Shown piece by piece: positions 54,903-64,000 of a stretch of 64,000 nucleotides of DNA. Each line of letters opens with the position of its first letter. The stretch's first letter is position 1. The notes beneath the pieces were generated by a model. The model was not told the DNA's origin. It ran no database searches and was given only the letters and a program-made list of their open reading frames with translations. The translations under genes were made by a program, and so were the position numbers. The stretch comes from Rivibacter subsaxonicus. Its GTDB lineage: Bacteria; Pseudomonadota; Gammaproteobacteria; Burkholderiales; Burkholderiaceae_C. The stretch lies in assembly GCF_004217215.1 (NCBI RefSeq), contig NZ_SHKP01000005.1, forward strand, positions 67,501 to 131,500, read 5' to 3'.

Positions 54903-55535
54903 TCAGTTTTCCGCCGCCGGCACGGCGACCGTGTGCTCCAGCGACAAGCCCCACTCGGCCTGGTTGCCGAGGCCGATCTGCAGCGGGCGCGGCAACTGGT
55001 CGGTGTCGAGCCGGAAGCGGTATTCCACGTACTGGCGGCCGCCGTCGTCGAGGGCACCGGGCTCGGCGATCTTCCAGCCCGAGGTGCGCTGGATCACTGC
55101 CAATGCGTCGTCCAGCCGATCGTGGGATTGGCTCAGCGAGCCAAGGCTGAGTCGGTAGCGCCGGGTCAGCGGCTGCCAGGCCAGGCGCCAGGTCCGACTG
55201 GCGCTGCCGATGCGCTGGTCGCGCCAGTACCAGCGCTTGCGAAACACTTCGGCCTCGGCCACGAAATAGATCGGAACGCCTCGGGCGAGCGCGTCTTCCA
55301 CCGACCGCGACAGCTCGAAACGCATCGCATAGCTCAGCAACAGCCCCTCTTCGGCACGCTTGAGCTCGAAACTGAGCAGTTCCGGCGTCTCGGCGCGCGC
55401 CACATGGGCGCTCGCCAGAAGCAGCAGCAGCGCCACCGCCAGCGAGCCGAGCAGGCGCGACAGCACTCCACCGCGCGCCTGCTGCGCCTGGCGGCTCCCT
55501 GCCTGACTCCCGACGACCCGCGCGCCTGCGCCCAT
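54903..55535 (-). CDS. DUF4390 family exported protein
   Basis: A 210-residue protein with a long signal region (SRLLGSLAVALLLLLASAHVARA) and a single DUF4390 domain: FELSRSVEDALARGVPIYFVAEAEV, RKRWYWRD, WRLAWQPLTRRYRLSLG. Function unknown. It lies between rsmB and ntrY in most Burkholderiales and could affect the membrane signal seen by NtrY. ATG 55535 gives a rather long N-terminal lead; a GTG at residue 24 may be the real start. Confidence 0.85.
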   Translation of the reverse strand: MGAGARVVGSQAGSRQAQQARGGVLSRLLGSLAVALLLLLASAHVARAETPELLSFELKRAEEGLLLSYAMRFELSRSVEDALARGVPIYFVAEAEVFRKRWYWRDQRIGSASRTWRLAWQPLTRRYRLSLGSLSQSHDRLDDALAVIQRTSGWKIAEPGALDDGGRQYVEYRFRLDTDQLPRPLQIGLGNQAEWGLSLEHTVAVPAAEN

Positions 55536-55597
55536 GCTGTTGTGAATCTGTACGTCTGCGGCTGCAACACCGGGATCCGGCGCCGGACCGCGGCGCC

Positions 55598-56953
55598 TCA
55601 GCCCGCGCGCTTGTCGACGCGCGCGTAGAAGAAACCATCATGTCCGGCCGCCGCCAGGGAAGCCTGCTCGGGATTGTCAGCGAGGGGGAGCCGGTGGCCG
55701 GGCGAAGGCCGTAACCAAGCGTCTGGTGCGCGTTGCAAAAACGCGTCGATCTGGTGCTCGCCCTCGGCGCGAAAGACCGAGCAGGTGGCGTAGACCAGCC
55801 GGCCACCCGGCCGAAGCAAGGTCCACAGCGCGTCGAGCAGCCCGGCCTGGGTCGCGGCCAGCGTCGCGATGTCGCTGTCGCGGCGCAGCCAGCGCACGTC
55901 GGGGTGGCGACGCACGATGCCGGCGGCACTGCAGGGGGCGTCGAGCAGGATCGCGTCGAAGGGCCGGCCGTCCCACCAGCCGGCCACGTCGCGGGCGTCG
56001 GCGGCCCGGGTGTGCGCCGTGAGCCGCAGGCGGCTCAGCGTCTCGTCAACCCGGCGCAGGCGCTGGGGGTCACTGTCGAGCGCCAGCAGTTCGAGATCGG
56101 CGAGTTCCAGCAGATGGGCGGTCTTGCCGCCCGGCGCGGCGCAGGCGTCGAGCACGCGCGAGCCGGGCGCCAGTGGCGTGTCGCCGTCGAAGGCCGGCCC
56201 GAGCAGCAGCGGCGCCGCCCACTGCGCCGCCAGATCCTGGACCGACACCGCCCCGTCGCCGAAGCCGGGCAGCGCCGGCACCGGCACCGGCGCGTCGAGC
56301 TGCACCGCATGGCGGGCCAGCGCGTCCTGCGGCATGCTGGCCCCGATCCCGGCCTCGGCCAGGCGCTTCAGGTAATGGTCCGCGCTGTCCTGGCGGGCAT
56401 TGACGCGCAGCGTCATCGGCGCGCGCCGGTTGTTGGCCAGCAGCAGCGCCTGCCATTGCTGCGGCCAGTCGCGTTGCAGGCGATCGATCCACCACTGCGG
56501 ATGGTTCCAGCGCGCCACCGGGTCGGCCGCGATCGCGGCCGCGGCCAGGTCCTCGCGCTGGGCGCGTCGCAGCACTGCATTGACCAGCCTGGCCTGGGCC
56601 GGCGCGCGCCGCTTGGCCGCCTCGACCGCCTGGCTCACCAGCGTGTGGGCCTCGTAGTGCGGCGCCTGCGCGTCGGCTTGCGCGTCGGGCGTCGCCAGGG
56701 TCAGCGTCACCAGCAGCAGCGCGTCCACCCACGGCGGCGGCGCACGTGGCACCAGGCTGCGCCGAAGGGCTTGCGCCAGCCCGAGCCGGCGCAGTGCCTC
56801 GAAGGCCAGGGCCTGCGTGCCCGGCCGGGCCGGGGCCGGCACGGCCGCCAGCGCTTCGTTCAGCGAACGCCCGCGCAGCACCGCGGCCACCGCATCGGCC
56901 GCATGGATCAGCAGCGTGGCCAGCGGCAGCGAGGACGGCCCCGGGCGGCTCAT
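55598..56953 (-). CDS. rsmB: 16S rRNA m5C967 methyltransferase
   Basis: RsmB, 451 residues, methylating C967 of 16S rRNA. An N-terminal NusB-like domain (to about 140) precedes the SAM-binding core LDACAAPGGKTAHLLEL. Cys341 (DAPCSAAG) and Cys391 (YATCSVF) are the release and catalytic cysteines. ATG 56953 overlaps the LemA-like gene's stop by 4 bases. DUF4390 follows 62 bases later. Confidence 0.95.
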   Translation of the reverse strand: MSRPGPSSLPLATLLIHAADAVAAVLRGRSLNEALAAVPAPARPGTQALAFEALRRLGLAQALRRSLVPRAPPPWVDALLLVTLTLATPDAQADAQAPHYEAHTLVSQAVEAAKRRAPAQARLVNAVLRRAQREDLAAAAIAADPVARWNHPQWWIDRLQRDWPQQWQALLLANNRRAPMTLRVNARQDSADHYLKRLAEAGIGASMPQDALARHAVQLDAPVPVPALPGFGDGAVSVQDLAAQWAAPLLLGPAFDGDTPLAPGSRVLDACAAPGGKTAHLLELADLELLALDSDPQRLRRVDETLSRLRLTAHTRAADARDVAGWWDGRPFDAILLDAPCSAAGIVRRHPDVRWLRRDSDIATLAATQAGLLDALWTLLRPGGRLVYATCSVFRAEGEHQIDAFLQRAPDAWLRPSPGHRLPLADNPEQASLAAAGHDGFFYARVDKRAG

Positions 56954-57603
56954 GCGATCGCTTCGCCTGCGGTGGGCTGCAGCGCCGCCGTCGGCCGCAC
57001 GCCGAACAGGGTGGCCACGACGCGCGTCGGCCACTCGCGCACCGCCGCATTGAGCGCCGTCACCGCGTCGGCATGCTGGCGGCCGGCAAAGAGGATCTGG
57101 GCATCGACCTGCTGCAGCGCCTGGTTGAGCGCCTCGACCTGCTCGGCCGCAGCGCTGGTCGTCGGCCAGCCGGGATGGGCCTGCTGGACGCGCCTGAGCG
57201 CACCCAGGCTGCGCACCAGCACCTGCTCGGCCAGCGCCAGGCTCTGCACCGCGCCGGCATCGGTGGCGCGCGCCTGCTGCACATGGTCGGTGGCCGCGCC
57301 GGCCTGCATGCCGGCCGCCACCAGCGCCTCGGAGGCCACGGCCAAGTCGGCCGGCACACGCCCGCTGATCGGCACCCCGGCCGCGGCCGCGAGCTCGTCG
57401 TCCAGGCTCGGCGCGCACAGCAGTTCGGCCAGCTCGCGCACCAGCGACTGGCGCCGGCGCAGCTGTGCGGCGAGCAGCGTCCAGGTCGCGCTGACCTCGC
57501 TGCGCAGTCGCACCAGTCGGTTGTGGGCGCCGACGACCCAGAAGCCGACCAGTGCCAGCAACGCGAACAGCGTGGCCCGCGACCACAGCCAGTCGGTGTT
57601 CAC
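56950..57603 (-). CDS. LemA-like membrane protein
   Basis: A 217-residue protein with one N-terminal membrane helix (LFALLALVGFWVV) followed by helical sequence with HNRLVRLRSEVSATWTLLAAQLRRRQSLV, matching the opening helices of LemA proteins; the rest is divergent. The role is unknown. It starts with GTG at 57603, with GAGGAG nine bases upstream, and its stop overlaps the rsmB start (ATGA). queC is 12 bases upstream. Confidence 0.7.
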   Translation of the reverse strand: MNTDWLWSRATLFALLALVGFWVVGAHNRLVRLRSEVSATWTLLAAQLRRRQSLVRELAELLCAPSLDDELAAAAGVPISGRVPADLAVASEALVAAGMQAGAATDHVQQARATDAGAVQSLALAEQVLVRSLGALRRVQQAHPGWPTTSAAAEQVEALNQALQQVDAQILFAGRQHADAVTALNAAVREWPTRVVATLFGVRPTAALQPTAGEAIA

Positions 57604-57615
57604 CGACGCGGCTCC

Positions 57616-58320
57616 TCAGCGCCCGGCATGCCAGCCACGCCAACCCGCCGCGCGCAACTCGCAGGCCGGGCAGCTGCCGCAGCCATAGCCCCACTCGTGG
57701 CGATGCTGGCGATCGCCGAGGTAGCAGGTGTGGGTCTGCTCGGCCGTCAGCTCGACCAGCGCCTGGCCGCCGAGCCGCTCCGCCAGCGCCCAGGTCTGCG
57801 CCTTGTCGATCCACATCAGCGGCGTCTCGATCGTCATCGGCGTGGCCATGCCGAGCGAGAGCGCGACCTGCAGCGCCTTCAGCGTGTTGTCGCGGCAGTC
57901 GGGGTAGCCGGAATAGTCGGTCTCGCACATGCCGCCGACCAGCACCGACAGGCCGCGGCGGTAGGCCAGCGTCGCCGCGAAGCTCAGGAACAGCAGGTTG
58001 CGGCCGGGCACGAAGGTATTGGGCAGCCCATTGGCCTGCATCTCGATCGCACGCGCTTCGGTGAGCGCCGTGTCGCTGATCTGGCCGAGTAGCGCGAGGT
58101 CGAGCAGGTGGTCCGCGCCGAGCCGGGCCGACCACTGTGGAAAGGCCGAGCGCAGCGCCTCGATCACGCGAGGCCGGCAGTCGAGCTCGACGCGATGGCG
58201 CTGGCCGTAGTCGAAGCCGATGGTCTCGACGCGCTCGAAGCGGTCGAGGGCCCAGGCCAGGCAGGCGGTGGAGTCCTGGCCGCCGGAGAACAGAACCAAC
58301 GCACCACGTGGATCAATCAC
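57616..58320 (-). CDS. queC: 7-cyano-7-deazaguanine synthase
   Basis: QueC, 234 residues, an ATP-dependent enzyme of queuosine precursor (preQ0) synthesis. P-loop [14 protein letters not shown], then [29 protein letters not shown], and the zinc site near the C terminus formed by cysteines in [26 protein letters not shown]. It starts with GTG at 58320, overlapping the proA stop by 4 bases (GTGA). Confidence 0.95.
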   Translation of the reverse strand: MIDPRGALVLFSGGQDSTACLAWALDRFERVETIGFDYGQRHRVELDCRPRVIEALRSAFPQWSARLGADHLLDLALLGQISDTALTEARAIEMQANGLPNTFVPGRNLLFLSFAATLAYRRGLSVLVGGMCETDYSGYPDCRDNTLKALQVALSLGMATPMTIETPLMWIDKAQTWALAERLGGQALVELTAEQTHTCYLGDRQHRHEWGYGCGSCPACELRAAGWRGWHAGR

Positions 58321-59606
58321 GTGCGGACCTCGCCCTGCCCCAGCACCACCCACTTCAGCGAGGTCAGCCCCTCGAGGCCGACCGGGCCGCGGGCGTGGAA
58401 CTTGTCGGTGCTGATGCCGATCTCGGCGCCGAGGCCGTACTCGAAGCCATCGGCAAAGCGGGTGCTGGCGTTGACCATCACGCTGGCCGAGTCGACCTCG
58501 CGCAGGAAACGCATCGCGTGGGCGTGGTTGGTGGTGAGGATCGCATCGGTGTGGTGCGAGCCGTAGCGGTTGATGCGCGCGATCGCCTCATCGAGAGAGT
58601 CGACCAGCTTGATGCTGATGATCGGCGCAAGGTACTCCTCGGACCAGTCGGCCTCGGTCGCGTCGACCAGCTTCGCGCCCGGCACCGAAGCGAGCAACGC
58701 CTTGGCGCGCGGGCCGCAGCGCATCTCCACCCCCTTGGCCGCGAAGATCGCGCCGATGCGCGGCAGGAAGGCGGCGGCGCTGTCCACATGCACCAGCAGC
58801 GACTCGGTCGCGTTGCACGGGCTGTATTTCTGCGTCTTGGCGTTGTCCGTGACCTTCAGCGCCAGTTCGAGGTCGACCTCGGCGTCGACGTAGACATGGC
58901 AGTTGCCGTCGAGGTGCTTGATGACCGGCACCTTGGCTTCCGCACTGATGCGCTCGATCAGGCTCTTGCCGCCACGCGGGATGATCACGTCGACGTAGGC
59001 GGGCATCGCGATCAGGCGGCCGACGGCGGCGCGGTCGGTGGTCGGCACCAGCTGCACCGCCTCGACCGGCAGCCCGGCGCCGGCCAGCGCCTGCTGCACC
59101 AGGCCTGCGAGCGCGAGGTTGGAATGGATCGCCTCCGAGCCGCCGCGCAGGATGGCCGCGTTGCCGCTCTTGATCGCGAGCGAGGCGGCCTCGATCGTCA
59201 CGTTCGGCCGGCTCTCGTAGATCATGCCGAACACGCCCAGCGGCACGCGCATGCGGCCGACGCTGATGCCGCTCGGCCGGCGCTTGAGTTCGGTGATCTC
59301 GCCGACCGGATCGTCCATCGCGGCGATCTGCTCGCAGCCCTCGGCCACGGTGTCGAGCACCTTGTCGTCGAGTCGCAGACGATCGACCATCGGGCCGCTC
59401 AAGCCTCCGGCCAGCGCGGCCTCGATGTCCAGCGCGTTGGCGGCGGCCAGCGGCGCGCGCTGCTCGCGCAGCAGCGCGGCGAGCTTCAGCAGCGCGTCGT
59501 TGCGAGCTGCGGTCGGCGCCGCGGCCATGCGGGCTGCGGCGGCCCGGGCCGCGCTGCCCAGTTCGTCCATCAAGGCGTTCACGGCGGAGGCATCGGGCGC
59601 GTTCAT
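58317..59606 (-). CDS. proA: Gamma-glutamyl phosphate reductase
   Basis: ProA, 429 residues, reducing gamma-glutamyl phosphate to the semialdehyde in proline synthesis. Aldehyde-dehydrogenase fold with catalytic Cys264 ([12 protein letters not shown]), [25 protein letters not shown] and [17 protein letters not shown]. It is coupled to queC by overlap. proB is not adjacent. ATG 59606 begins an N-terminal stretch longer by about ten residues than in E. coli. Confidence 0.96.
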   Translation of the reverse strand: MNAPDASAVNALMDELGSAARAAAARMAAAPTAARNDALLKLAALLREQRAPLAAANALDIEAALAGGLSGPMVDRLRLDDKVLDTVAEGCEQIAAMDDPVGEITELKRRPSGISVGRMRVPLGVFGMIYESRPNVTIEAASLAIKSGNAAILRGGSEAIHSNLALAGLVQQALAGAGLPVEAVQLVPTTDRAAVGRLIAMPAYVDVIIPRGGKSLIERISAEAKVPVIKHLDGNCHVYVDAEVDLELALKVTDNAKTQKYSPCNATESLLVHVDSAAAFLPRIGAIFAAKGVEMRCGPRAKALLASVPGAKLVDATEADWSEEYLAPIISIKLVDSLDEAIARINRYGSHHTDAILTTNHAHAMRFLREVDSASVMVNASTRFADGFEYGLGAEIGISTDKFHARGPVGLEGLTSLKWVVLGQGEVRT

Positions 59607-59702
59607 GCGCCGATTGTCGCGCGGCTGCGGCTCATGCCGCTCGCAGAGCTCGCGTCCTTCGTCCCGTCCAAGGCCACGCAGGTGCCCTTGGAGCCGCGGG
59701 AC

Positions 59703-60704
59703 TCAGGGAATCGACTGCCCCGACAGCCAGGCCTTGCGGATCAACCGTCCGCAGGCGGCCGATTGCATGCCCGGGCCGCCCGCGCTGCCGCCGGTGGCCA
59801 GCGAGACCCGGGCCAGCACGCCGTAGCTCGTCCTGCCGGCGTCGATCCACGGATAGAAACCGAAGGCGCCGGCGCTGCTGAAGGCGCCGTCGCCGACCAG
59901 CGGATCGGTCTCGACCCAGTGCCCGATCGAGTAGCTCCAGCTCTCACCGAGCGGCACCGGCGTCGACAGTGCCTCGGCCGGATAGAGCAGCGGATTCGTG
60001 TGCACCGCGCTCGTGCCGAGCAGCTCACGCAGGCGCAGCGAGCCGGCGAGCACGCGCTGCAGGAACAGCGCGTAGTCGGCCGCCGACATGCGCACGCCGC
60101 CGGCCGGTTGCGGCTGCGAGTAGTCGAGCGCGATCGCGCTGCCGAGGCGGCTGCGCAGTTCGGCCGCGAGCGCGGCGTTGTCGAGCGCGGCAAGCCCCAT
60201 CAGCGAGGGCTGCGCGGCATGCTGCTGCATGTGGCCACCGCCGTAGAAGAACTTGCCGTCGTGAGCGGCGGTGTAGTCGCCGTTGCTGCCGCTGGCGGCG
60301 CAGCTGCCGACGGTATCGAGCTGGGCGCAGCTGTCGAAGCTGGTGTAGCCGCTGCGAAAGCTCAGGAAACGGATGTCGTCGGCGCTCAGCGCGCCGGCCC
60401 GACGCTCGGCCACGTAGCCGGCATAGAGCATCTTGGAGGCCGAGGCGATCGGCATCACCGTCTCGCGCGTCGGCGTCGCGCCGCCAACCGTGCCGCCGGC
60501 CAGCCGGCCGCCGCTGCGGCCGATCTCCCAGTAGAAGGGCCGTACTGCGGTGCAGGTGGCGTTGGCCTGGGCCGTGGCCTGCGCGGCGCTGGCGCGCTGC
60601 GCATCGTCGAGCGTCGGTGCGCCGCTGTCCGCGTCGCCGCCGCCACAGCCCGCGAGCAGTGCGAGCATCGCCGTGCCGGCGCCGCGCCGGATCCAGAACC
60701 TCAT
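59703..60704 (-). CDS. Beta-lactamase-like serine hydrolase lipoprotein
   Basis: A 333-residue lipoprotein (lipobox LAGC, Cys20) of the serine beta-lactamase/transpeptidase-like superfamily. Ser88-x-x-Lys91 (SASK) in the TVMPIASASKMLYAGYVAE block should be the nucleophile pair. GKFFYGGGHMQQH may hold the second motif, and a C-terminal block with GAFGFYPWIDAGRTSYGVLAR the third. Such proteins include esterases and D-aminopeptidases; the substrate is not known. ATG 60704. Confidence 0.8.
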   Translation of the reverse strand: MRFWIRRGAGTAMLALLAGCGGGDADSGAPTLDDAQRASAAQATAQANATCTAVRPFYWEIGRSGGRLAGGTVGGATPTRETVMPIASASKMLYAGYVAERRAGALSADDIRFLSFRSGYTSFDSCAQLDTVGSCAASGSNGDYTAAHDGKFFYGGGHMQQHAAQPSLMGLAALDNAALAAELRSRLGSAIALDYSQPQPAGGVRMSAADYALFLQRVLAGSLRLRELLGTSAVHTNPLLYPAEALSTPVPLGESWSYSIGHWVETDPLVGDGAFSSAGAFGFYPWIDAGRTSYGVLARVSLATGGSAGGPGMQSAACGRLIRKAWLSGQSIP

Positions 60705-60761
60705 CTTTCGCTCCCGGTTATGTGTTTGTTTCAAGCCTGAGCGCAGCACCTTGCGCCGCGG

Positions 60762-61736
60762 TCAGCGCGTCGTAAAGAACTGCAAAAGCAGCAGCCACAG
60801 CGGCGCCGTCGCCACGAAGGCCAGCGTCGACAGCACGATCGCCGCGGTCGCCTCGCCCTCCTGGCTGCGGTAGCGCTGGGCGAACATCAGCGCGTTGGCG
60901 CCGGTCGGATTGGCCGCCGCCATCACGATCACCGCCAGCGCCAGCGCCGGCAGGCCGAGCAGCAGGCCGGCGCCCAGCACGAGCGCCGGCTGCACCAGCA
61001 GCTTGCCGGCCGCCAAGCTGGCGGCAGCGCCGGCCGCGCCCTTCAGCCCGTAGTGACCCATCGAGAGGCCGATCGCGACCAGGCACAGCGGCACCACCGC
61101 GGTACCCAGCATCAGCAGCACCTCGTCGACCGGGCCCGGGATCGGCAGCCCGGTGAAGTTCCAGGCCATGCCGGCCAGCACCGGCAGCACGATCGGGTGG
61201 ATCACCGTGTTGCGCACCACCAGCAGCAAGGTGTGCAACAGCGGTGGCCGCTGGCCCGAGGCCTGGGCCTGGGCGTGCGCGAGGTCGCGCTCGACCAGCA
61301 GCGTGAGGATCGTCAGAAGCGTCAGCGCATGCAGGCTCACCACCGCCAGATGCACCTGCAGCCCGACCTCGCCGAACAGCGCGGTGGCGATCGGGATGCC
61401 GAGCTGGGCGTTGTTGCCGAAGGCCACGGTAATGGCGCGCACCGCCGGCAGCGCCGGCGCGCTCGCGGCCGCACGCCGGCGCTGCCAGACGTAGACCGCC
61501 AGCATCCACAACACCACCGGCACGAAGAAGGCCAGCAGCGCGCGCCACGGCAGGGTCTGGAAGTCGATGCGCGCGGTGGCGCGGAACAGCAGCGCCGGCG
61601 CGAACACGAAGAAGGCCGCGTTGGACAGGATGCGCGCCGCCTCGCCGCCGCTGAAGGCCTTGGTGCGGCCGGCGGCCCAGCCGATCGCGATCGTCACGAA
61701 GATCGCGAGCAGCTTGAGGAACAGGACCGAGGGCAT
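60762..61736 (-). CDS. AEC-family (auxin efflux carrier-like) transporter
   Basis: Membrane transporter of 324 residues with about ten helices in two halves: IAIGWAAGRTKAFSGGEAARILSNAAFFVFAPALLF, AFGNNAQLGIPIATALFG, a charged mid-loop with ERDLAHAQAQASGQ, and GTAVVPLCLVAIGLSM. Bacterial AEC members carry dicarboxylates such as malate or malonate; the substrate here is unknown. The repeat-like sequence at 61779-61853 lies just upstream. Confidence 0.88.
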   Translation of the reverse strand: MPSVLFLKLLAIFVTIAIGWAAGRTKAFSGGEAARILSNAAFFVFAPALLFRATARIDFQTLPWRALLAFFVPVVLWMLAVYVWQRRRAAASAPALPAVRAITVAFGNNAQLGIPIATALFGEVGLQVHLAVVSLHALTLLTILTLLVERDLAHAQAQASGQRPPLLHTLLLVVRNTVIHPIVLPVLAGMAWNFTGLPIPGPVDEVLLMLGTAVVPLCLVAIGLSMGHYGLKGAAGAAASLAAGKLLVQPALVLGAGLLLGLPALALAVIVMAAANPTGANALMFAQRYRSQEGEATAAIVLSTLAFVATAPLWLLLLQFFTTR

Positions 61737-61778
61737 CCGACGGGCTGATTGGTGGAGAACTGCGGCTCAGTCCGGCGC

Positions 61779-61853
61779 TGGGCCGCCCCGAGCCGGACTG
61801 CGCCCCCGCGGGGGGCAGCGCAGCCGCGCAGCGGCAAGCGTGGGGGTCGTCAT
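61779..61853. repeat. REP-like GC palindrome, copy 3
   Basis: Sequence between the exonuclease and the AEC gene with gggccgcccc, then cgcccccgcggggggcagcgcagccgcgcagcgg and a gtggggg end: C-run/G-run hairpin followed by an agcgcag-type tail, as in the two other REP-like copies. Confidence 0.5.
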
Positions 61854-62497
61854 GGTAGCCAGCGGCGCTGGCCTGCCATCTGCTGCAGCGCGCCGAAGTC
61901 CGGCCGCGGCGCCTGCCTGCGGATTGCCGGCCACAGCTTGAGCAGCAGTTCGGCGGTGGCCAGCGCGTCGGCTGCGGCCTGGTGGCGCTGCGCGCAACGG
62001 ATGCCGAAGTGCGCCATCCACTCGTCGAGCGTTCTTGCGGCGACTGCCGGCTGCACCACCTCGGCCACATGCTCGAGGTCGACCCATTCGGCGTCGAGCC
62101 GGCGCCGAAGCCGGCTCGCGAAGGCGCGCGCGATCAGCGTCTGGTCGAAGGCGGCATGGAAGGCGAGCAGCGGCGCGCCGGCGCGCCAGCGTTCGAAGTC
62201 CTGCAACGCCTGCGCCGCCGGCACGCCGCCGCGCTGGGCACCGACGCCGATGCCGTGCAGCAGGATGTTGGGCTTGTCGGCGACCACCTCGTCCTGGCGC
62301 AGCACGACCTCGAAGCTGTCGCCGAGCACGATGCGCGGCGCCGCGGCCTCGGCGTCGATCGCGATCGCGGCGATCGCCAGCAGGCGGTCACGGCGGGCAT
62401 CGAGTCCGCTGGCCTCGACATCGACCACCGCCCAGCGCGTCGCCGTGCGCGAGGCCTGGCCACCGAGGTGTCGTATCGCTTGTCGCCACAGGCTCAT
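61850..62497 (-). CDS. DEDDh 3'-5' exonuclease (DnaQ-like)
   Basis: An exonuclease of 215 residues. Exo I VVDVEASGLD (Asp26, Glu28), Exo II block LLAFHAAFDQTLIARAF with Asp, and Exo III HQAAADALATAELLLKLW with His and Asp form the DEDDh site. Close to proteins linked to CBS/DUF294 genes rather than to the replicative epsilon subunit. ATG 62497 overlaps the DUF294 stop by 4 bases. Confidence 0.9.
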   Translation of the reverse strand: MSLWRQAIRHLGGQASRTATRWAVVDVEASGLDARRDRLLAIAAIAIDAEAAAPRIVLGDSFEVVLRQDEVVADKPNILLHGIGVGAQRGGVPAAQALQDFERWRAGAPLLAFHAAFDQTLIARAFASRLRRRLDAEWVDLEHVAEVVQPAVAARTLDEWMAHFGIRCAQRHQAAADALATAELLLKLWPAIRRQAPRPDFGALQQMAGQRRWLP

Positions 62498-64000
62498 CGC
62501 TGGTAGTCCAGCTCCATGCGCTGCTGCAGGCGGCGCGCCACGCGCAGGCTTTCCTTGAGAACGCGCCGGTCGATGTCGTTGAGCGCGGCCACGTCGACCA
62601 GGTTCGGGTTGCCGTCGGGCGCGTCGACCGCCTCGCGGCTGCCGCGCTCGATCTGCACCTGCAGGCGCAGCATCTGCAGGAACTCGAAGCCGCCGATCCA
62701 GGCCTCGCTCTCCTGCGGCTCGACGCCGAGCGCGCGGCCGATGGCCTCGAAGCGGCCTCGCGTACCCACCGCACGCACGCCATGCGCCAGGGCGTAGAGC
62801 CGGGCCGCGTCGACGAACAGCGCGGTGCCGCGCAGCTTGATGTCGACCACCTCGCGCCCGCCCTCGTCGCGCGTCTCGATCGCGCCCATCCAGTTCAGCG
62901 GCGCGCGGTTGCGCAGCGCGTTCAGCGCCATCTGGCGCATGAAACGCGGCACGCGGCCGGCCTCGGCGCTGATCATCGCCACCAGCGGCTCGGCCAGCTC
63001 GAGCCGTCCCGCCACCGGCCGCAGGTCGAAGTAGATGCTGGCCTTGAGCAGGTCCTCCGGCGCGCCGTGCTCGATCCACTCGCCGAAGCGCTGGCGCCAT
63101 TCGGCCACGCTGAGGCAGCACTCCGGGTTCGATGCCATCACGTTGCCGCGACACAGCGGGTAGCCGCAGCTGTCGAGCGCCTCGTTGACCTCGTGCGCGA
63201 AGGCCAGCCAGCGCGGGCGCTCGGCCGCCGGATCGGCGCTTTCGAAGACCAGGCCGTTGTCCTGGTCGGTGGAGATGGTCTGCTCGCTGCGGCCCTCGGA
63301 GCCGAAGGCCAGCCAGCAGGCGCGGCCGAGGTCGATGCCGCGCGCCTCGGCGACGATCTGCACCAGGCGCTCGGTCAGCACGTCGTTGAGGTGGCTGATC
63401 AGTTCGGTCAGCTGGCGCGCGCGCACGCCCTGGCCGAGCAGGTTGGCGGCGAAGCGGCGGATGTCCTGCGCCACCGCGCGCAGCATCTCCACGTCGCGCG
63501 CGGCGCGGATCGCGGTGCCGACCTGCTTGAGCGAGAGCCGCTGCATCGCGAACAGGTCGCGCTCGGACACCATGCTGACCACGCGCCCGCCCTCGGTGAC
63601 CGGCACATGGCGGATGCCATGGCGCGACATCAGCAGCGCCGCGTCGTGCGCGCTGTGGTCGACCGTGAGGCTGTGGACCGGGCTCGTCATCACCTGCGCC
63701 ACCGGGGTCTGCAGCGGCAACTGGGCCAGCGTCACGCGGCCGAGCACGTCGTGCCGGGTCAGGATGCCGCGCAGGCCGTCGTCCTCGTCGAACACCAAAA
63801 CCGAGCCGATGCGCCGCTCGTGCATCAGCGCCAGCGCCTGCGCCAGCGGCGTGTCGGCGCTCACGCCAATCGGTGCCTTGCGCACCAGCGCCGCCAGCGG
63901 CGCCTCCAGCGACTGCTCGGCCAGCGTCTGCGAGGCGTAGGCCACCTGCAGCGCCTGGCGCGAGAGCTCGAGGAAACGCAGCACGCGCCGGTTCAGGAAG
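62494..64000 (-). CDS. CBS-domain nucleotidyltransferase-like protein (DUF294), partial
   Basis: More than 500 residues visible; the 5' end runs past the window edge. A CBS pair (SADTPLAQALALMHERRIGSVLVFD and SLTVDHSAHDAALLMSRHGIRHVPV) is followed by a DUF294 nucleotidyltransferase-like domain with GSEGRSEQTISTDQDNGLVF, and a C-terminal helical substrate-binding-like domain. Such proteins usually have a cyclic-nucleotide-like domain at the N terminus, presumably outside the window. They often sit near acetate uptake genes with a DEDD exonuclease, as here. The target of nucleotidylation, if any, is unknown. Confidence 0.88.
   Translation of the reverse strand, partial: FLNRRVLRFLELSRQALQVAYASQTLAEQSLEAPLAALVRKAPIGVSADTPLAQALALMHERRIGSVLVFDEDDGLRGILTRHDVLGRVTLAQLPLQTPVAQVMTSPVHSLTVDHSAHDAALLMSRHGIRHVPVTEGGRVVSMVSERDLFAMQRLSLKQVGTAIRAARDVEMLRAVAQDIRRFAANLLGQGVRARQLTELISHLNDVLTERLVQIVAEARGIDLGRACWLAFGSEGRSEQTISTDQDNGLVFESADPAAERPRWLAFAHEVNEALDSCGYPLCRGNVMASNPECCLSVAEWRQRFGEWIEHGAPEDLLKASIYFDLRPVAGRLELAEPLVAMISAEAGRVPRFMRQMALNALRNRAPLNWMGAIETRDEGGREVVDIKLRGTALFVDAARLYALAHGVRAVGTRGRFEAIGRALGVEPQESEAWIGGFEFLQMLRLQVQIERGSREAVDAPDGNPNLVDVAALNDIDRRVLKESLRVARRLQQRMELDYQR

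Overview
The window is one stretch of a very GC-rich bacterial chromosome. Gene content and local order (lipA/lipB/DUF493/aminotransferase/dac; pgk-pyk-fba-purC with purE-purK-Sua5; def-fmt-htpX; LysM-dprA-smg; secF-secD-yajC; rsmB-DUF4390-ntrY-ntrX) point to a betaproteobacterium of the order Burkholderiales, close to the Rubrivivax/Leptothrix type. No species is claimed. About 67 protein genes, one tRNA gene, one probable small RNA and several repeats or gene remnants can be supported. There is no CRISPR array, prophage or intact insertion sequence, and no gene-free stretch longer than 300 bases.

Layout. 1-3.1 kb: end of an OlsB-like acyltransferase, HPr and a mannose-type EIIA (no enzyme I beside them), a lipoprotein and a class III CoA-transferase. 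3.2-6.6 kb: a degenerate kinase/receiver protein, a DUF4197 protein, a TlpA-like thioredoxin and a YddG-like exporter. 6.7-15.9 kb: lipA and lipB, then DUF493, a D-amino-acid-type transaminase and a D-Ala-D-Ala carboxypeptidase, all on the minus strand. This block is interrupted by a plus-strand operon at 8759-13147 (DUF4331 protein, small lipoprotein, exported TPR-like protein, HupE/UreJ membrane protein) whose outer ends carry broken pieces of outer-membrane protein genes. 15.9-21 kb: hydrolase, 2Fe-2S ferredoxin, VanZ protein, hemJ, a probable sRNA, hemB, corA. 21-30.7 kb: family 4 uracil-DNA glycosylase, rimI, tsaB, dacB, an OmpW/lipase/SGNH-like surface locus, then Sua5, purK and purE. 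30.8-42.4 kb: cnoX, a TPR protein, purC, fba, pyk, pgk, azlD, azlC, a DUF2807 protein, htpX, fmt, def. 42.6-51.7 kb: LysM protein, dprA, smg, a DUF1631 protein, secF, secD, yajC and tRNA-Phe. 51.8-64 kb: a short NtrX, NtrY, DUF4390, rsmB, a LemA-like protein, queC, proA, a serine hydrolase, an AEC transporter, a DEDD exonuclease and a CBS/nucleotidyltransferase protein running off the edge.

Most genes are housekeeping: lipoylation, haem, t6A tRNA modification, purines, lower glycolysis, protein export, translation start and end processing, and peptidoglycan remodelling. The parts most worth a second look are the DUF4331-HupE operon and its scarred borders, the structured minus-strand RNA between hemJ and hemB, an SGNH-family lipoprotein that has lost its catalytic residues, a kinase-like protein lacking its phospho-residues, and an NtrX that lacks its AAA+ domain. 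Start codons were chosen from family lengths, ribosome-binding sites and overlaps. Several genes start with GTG.
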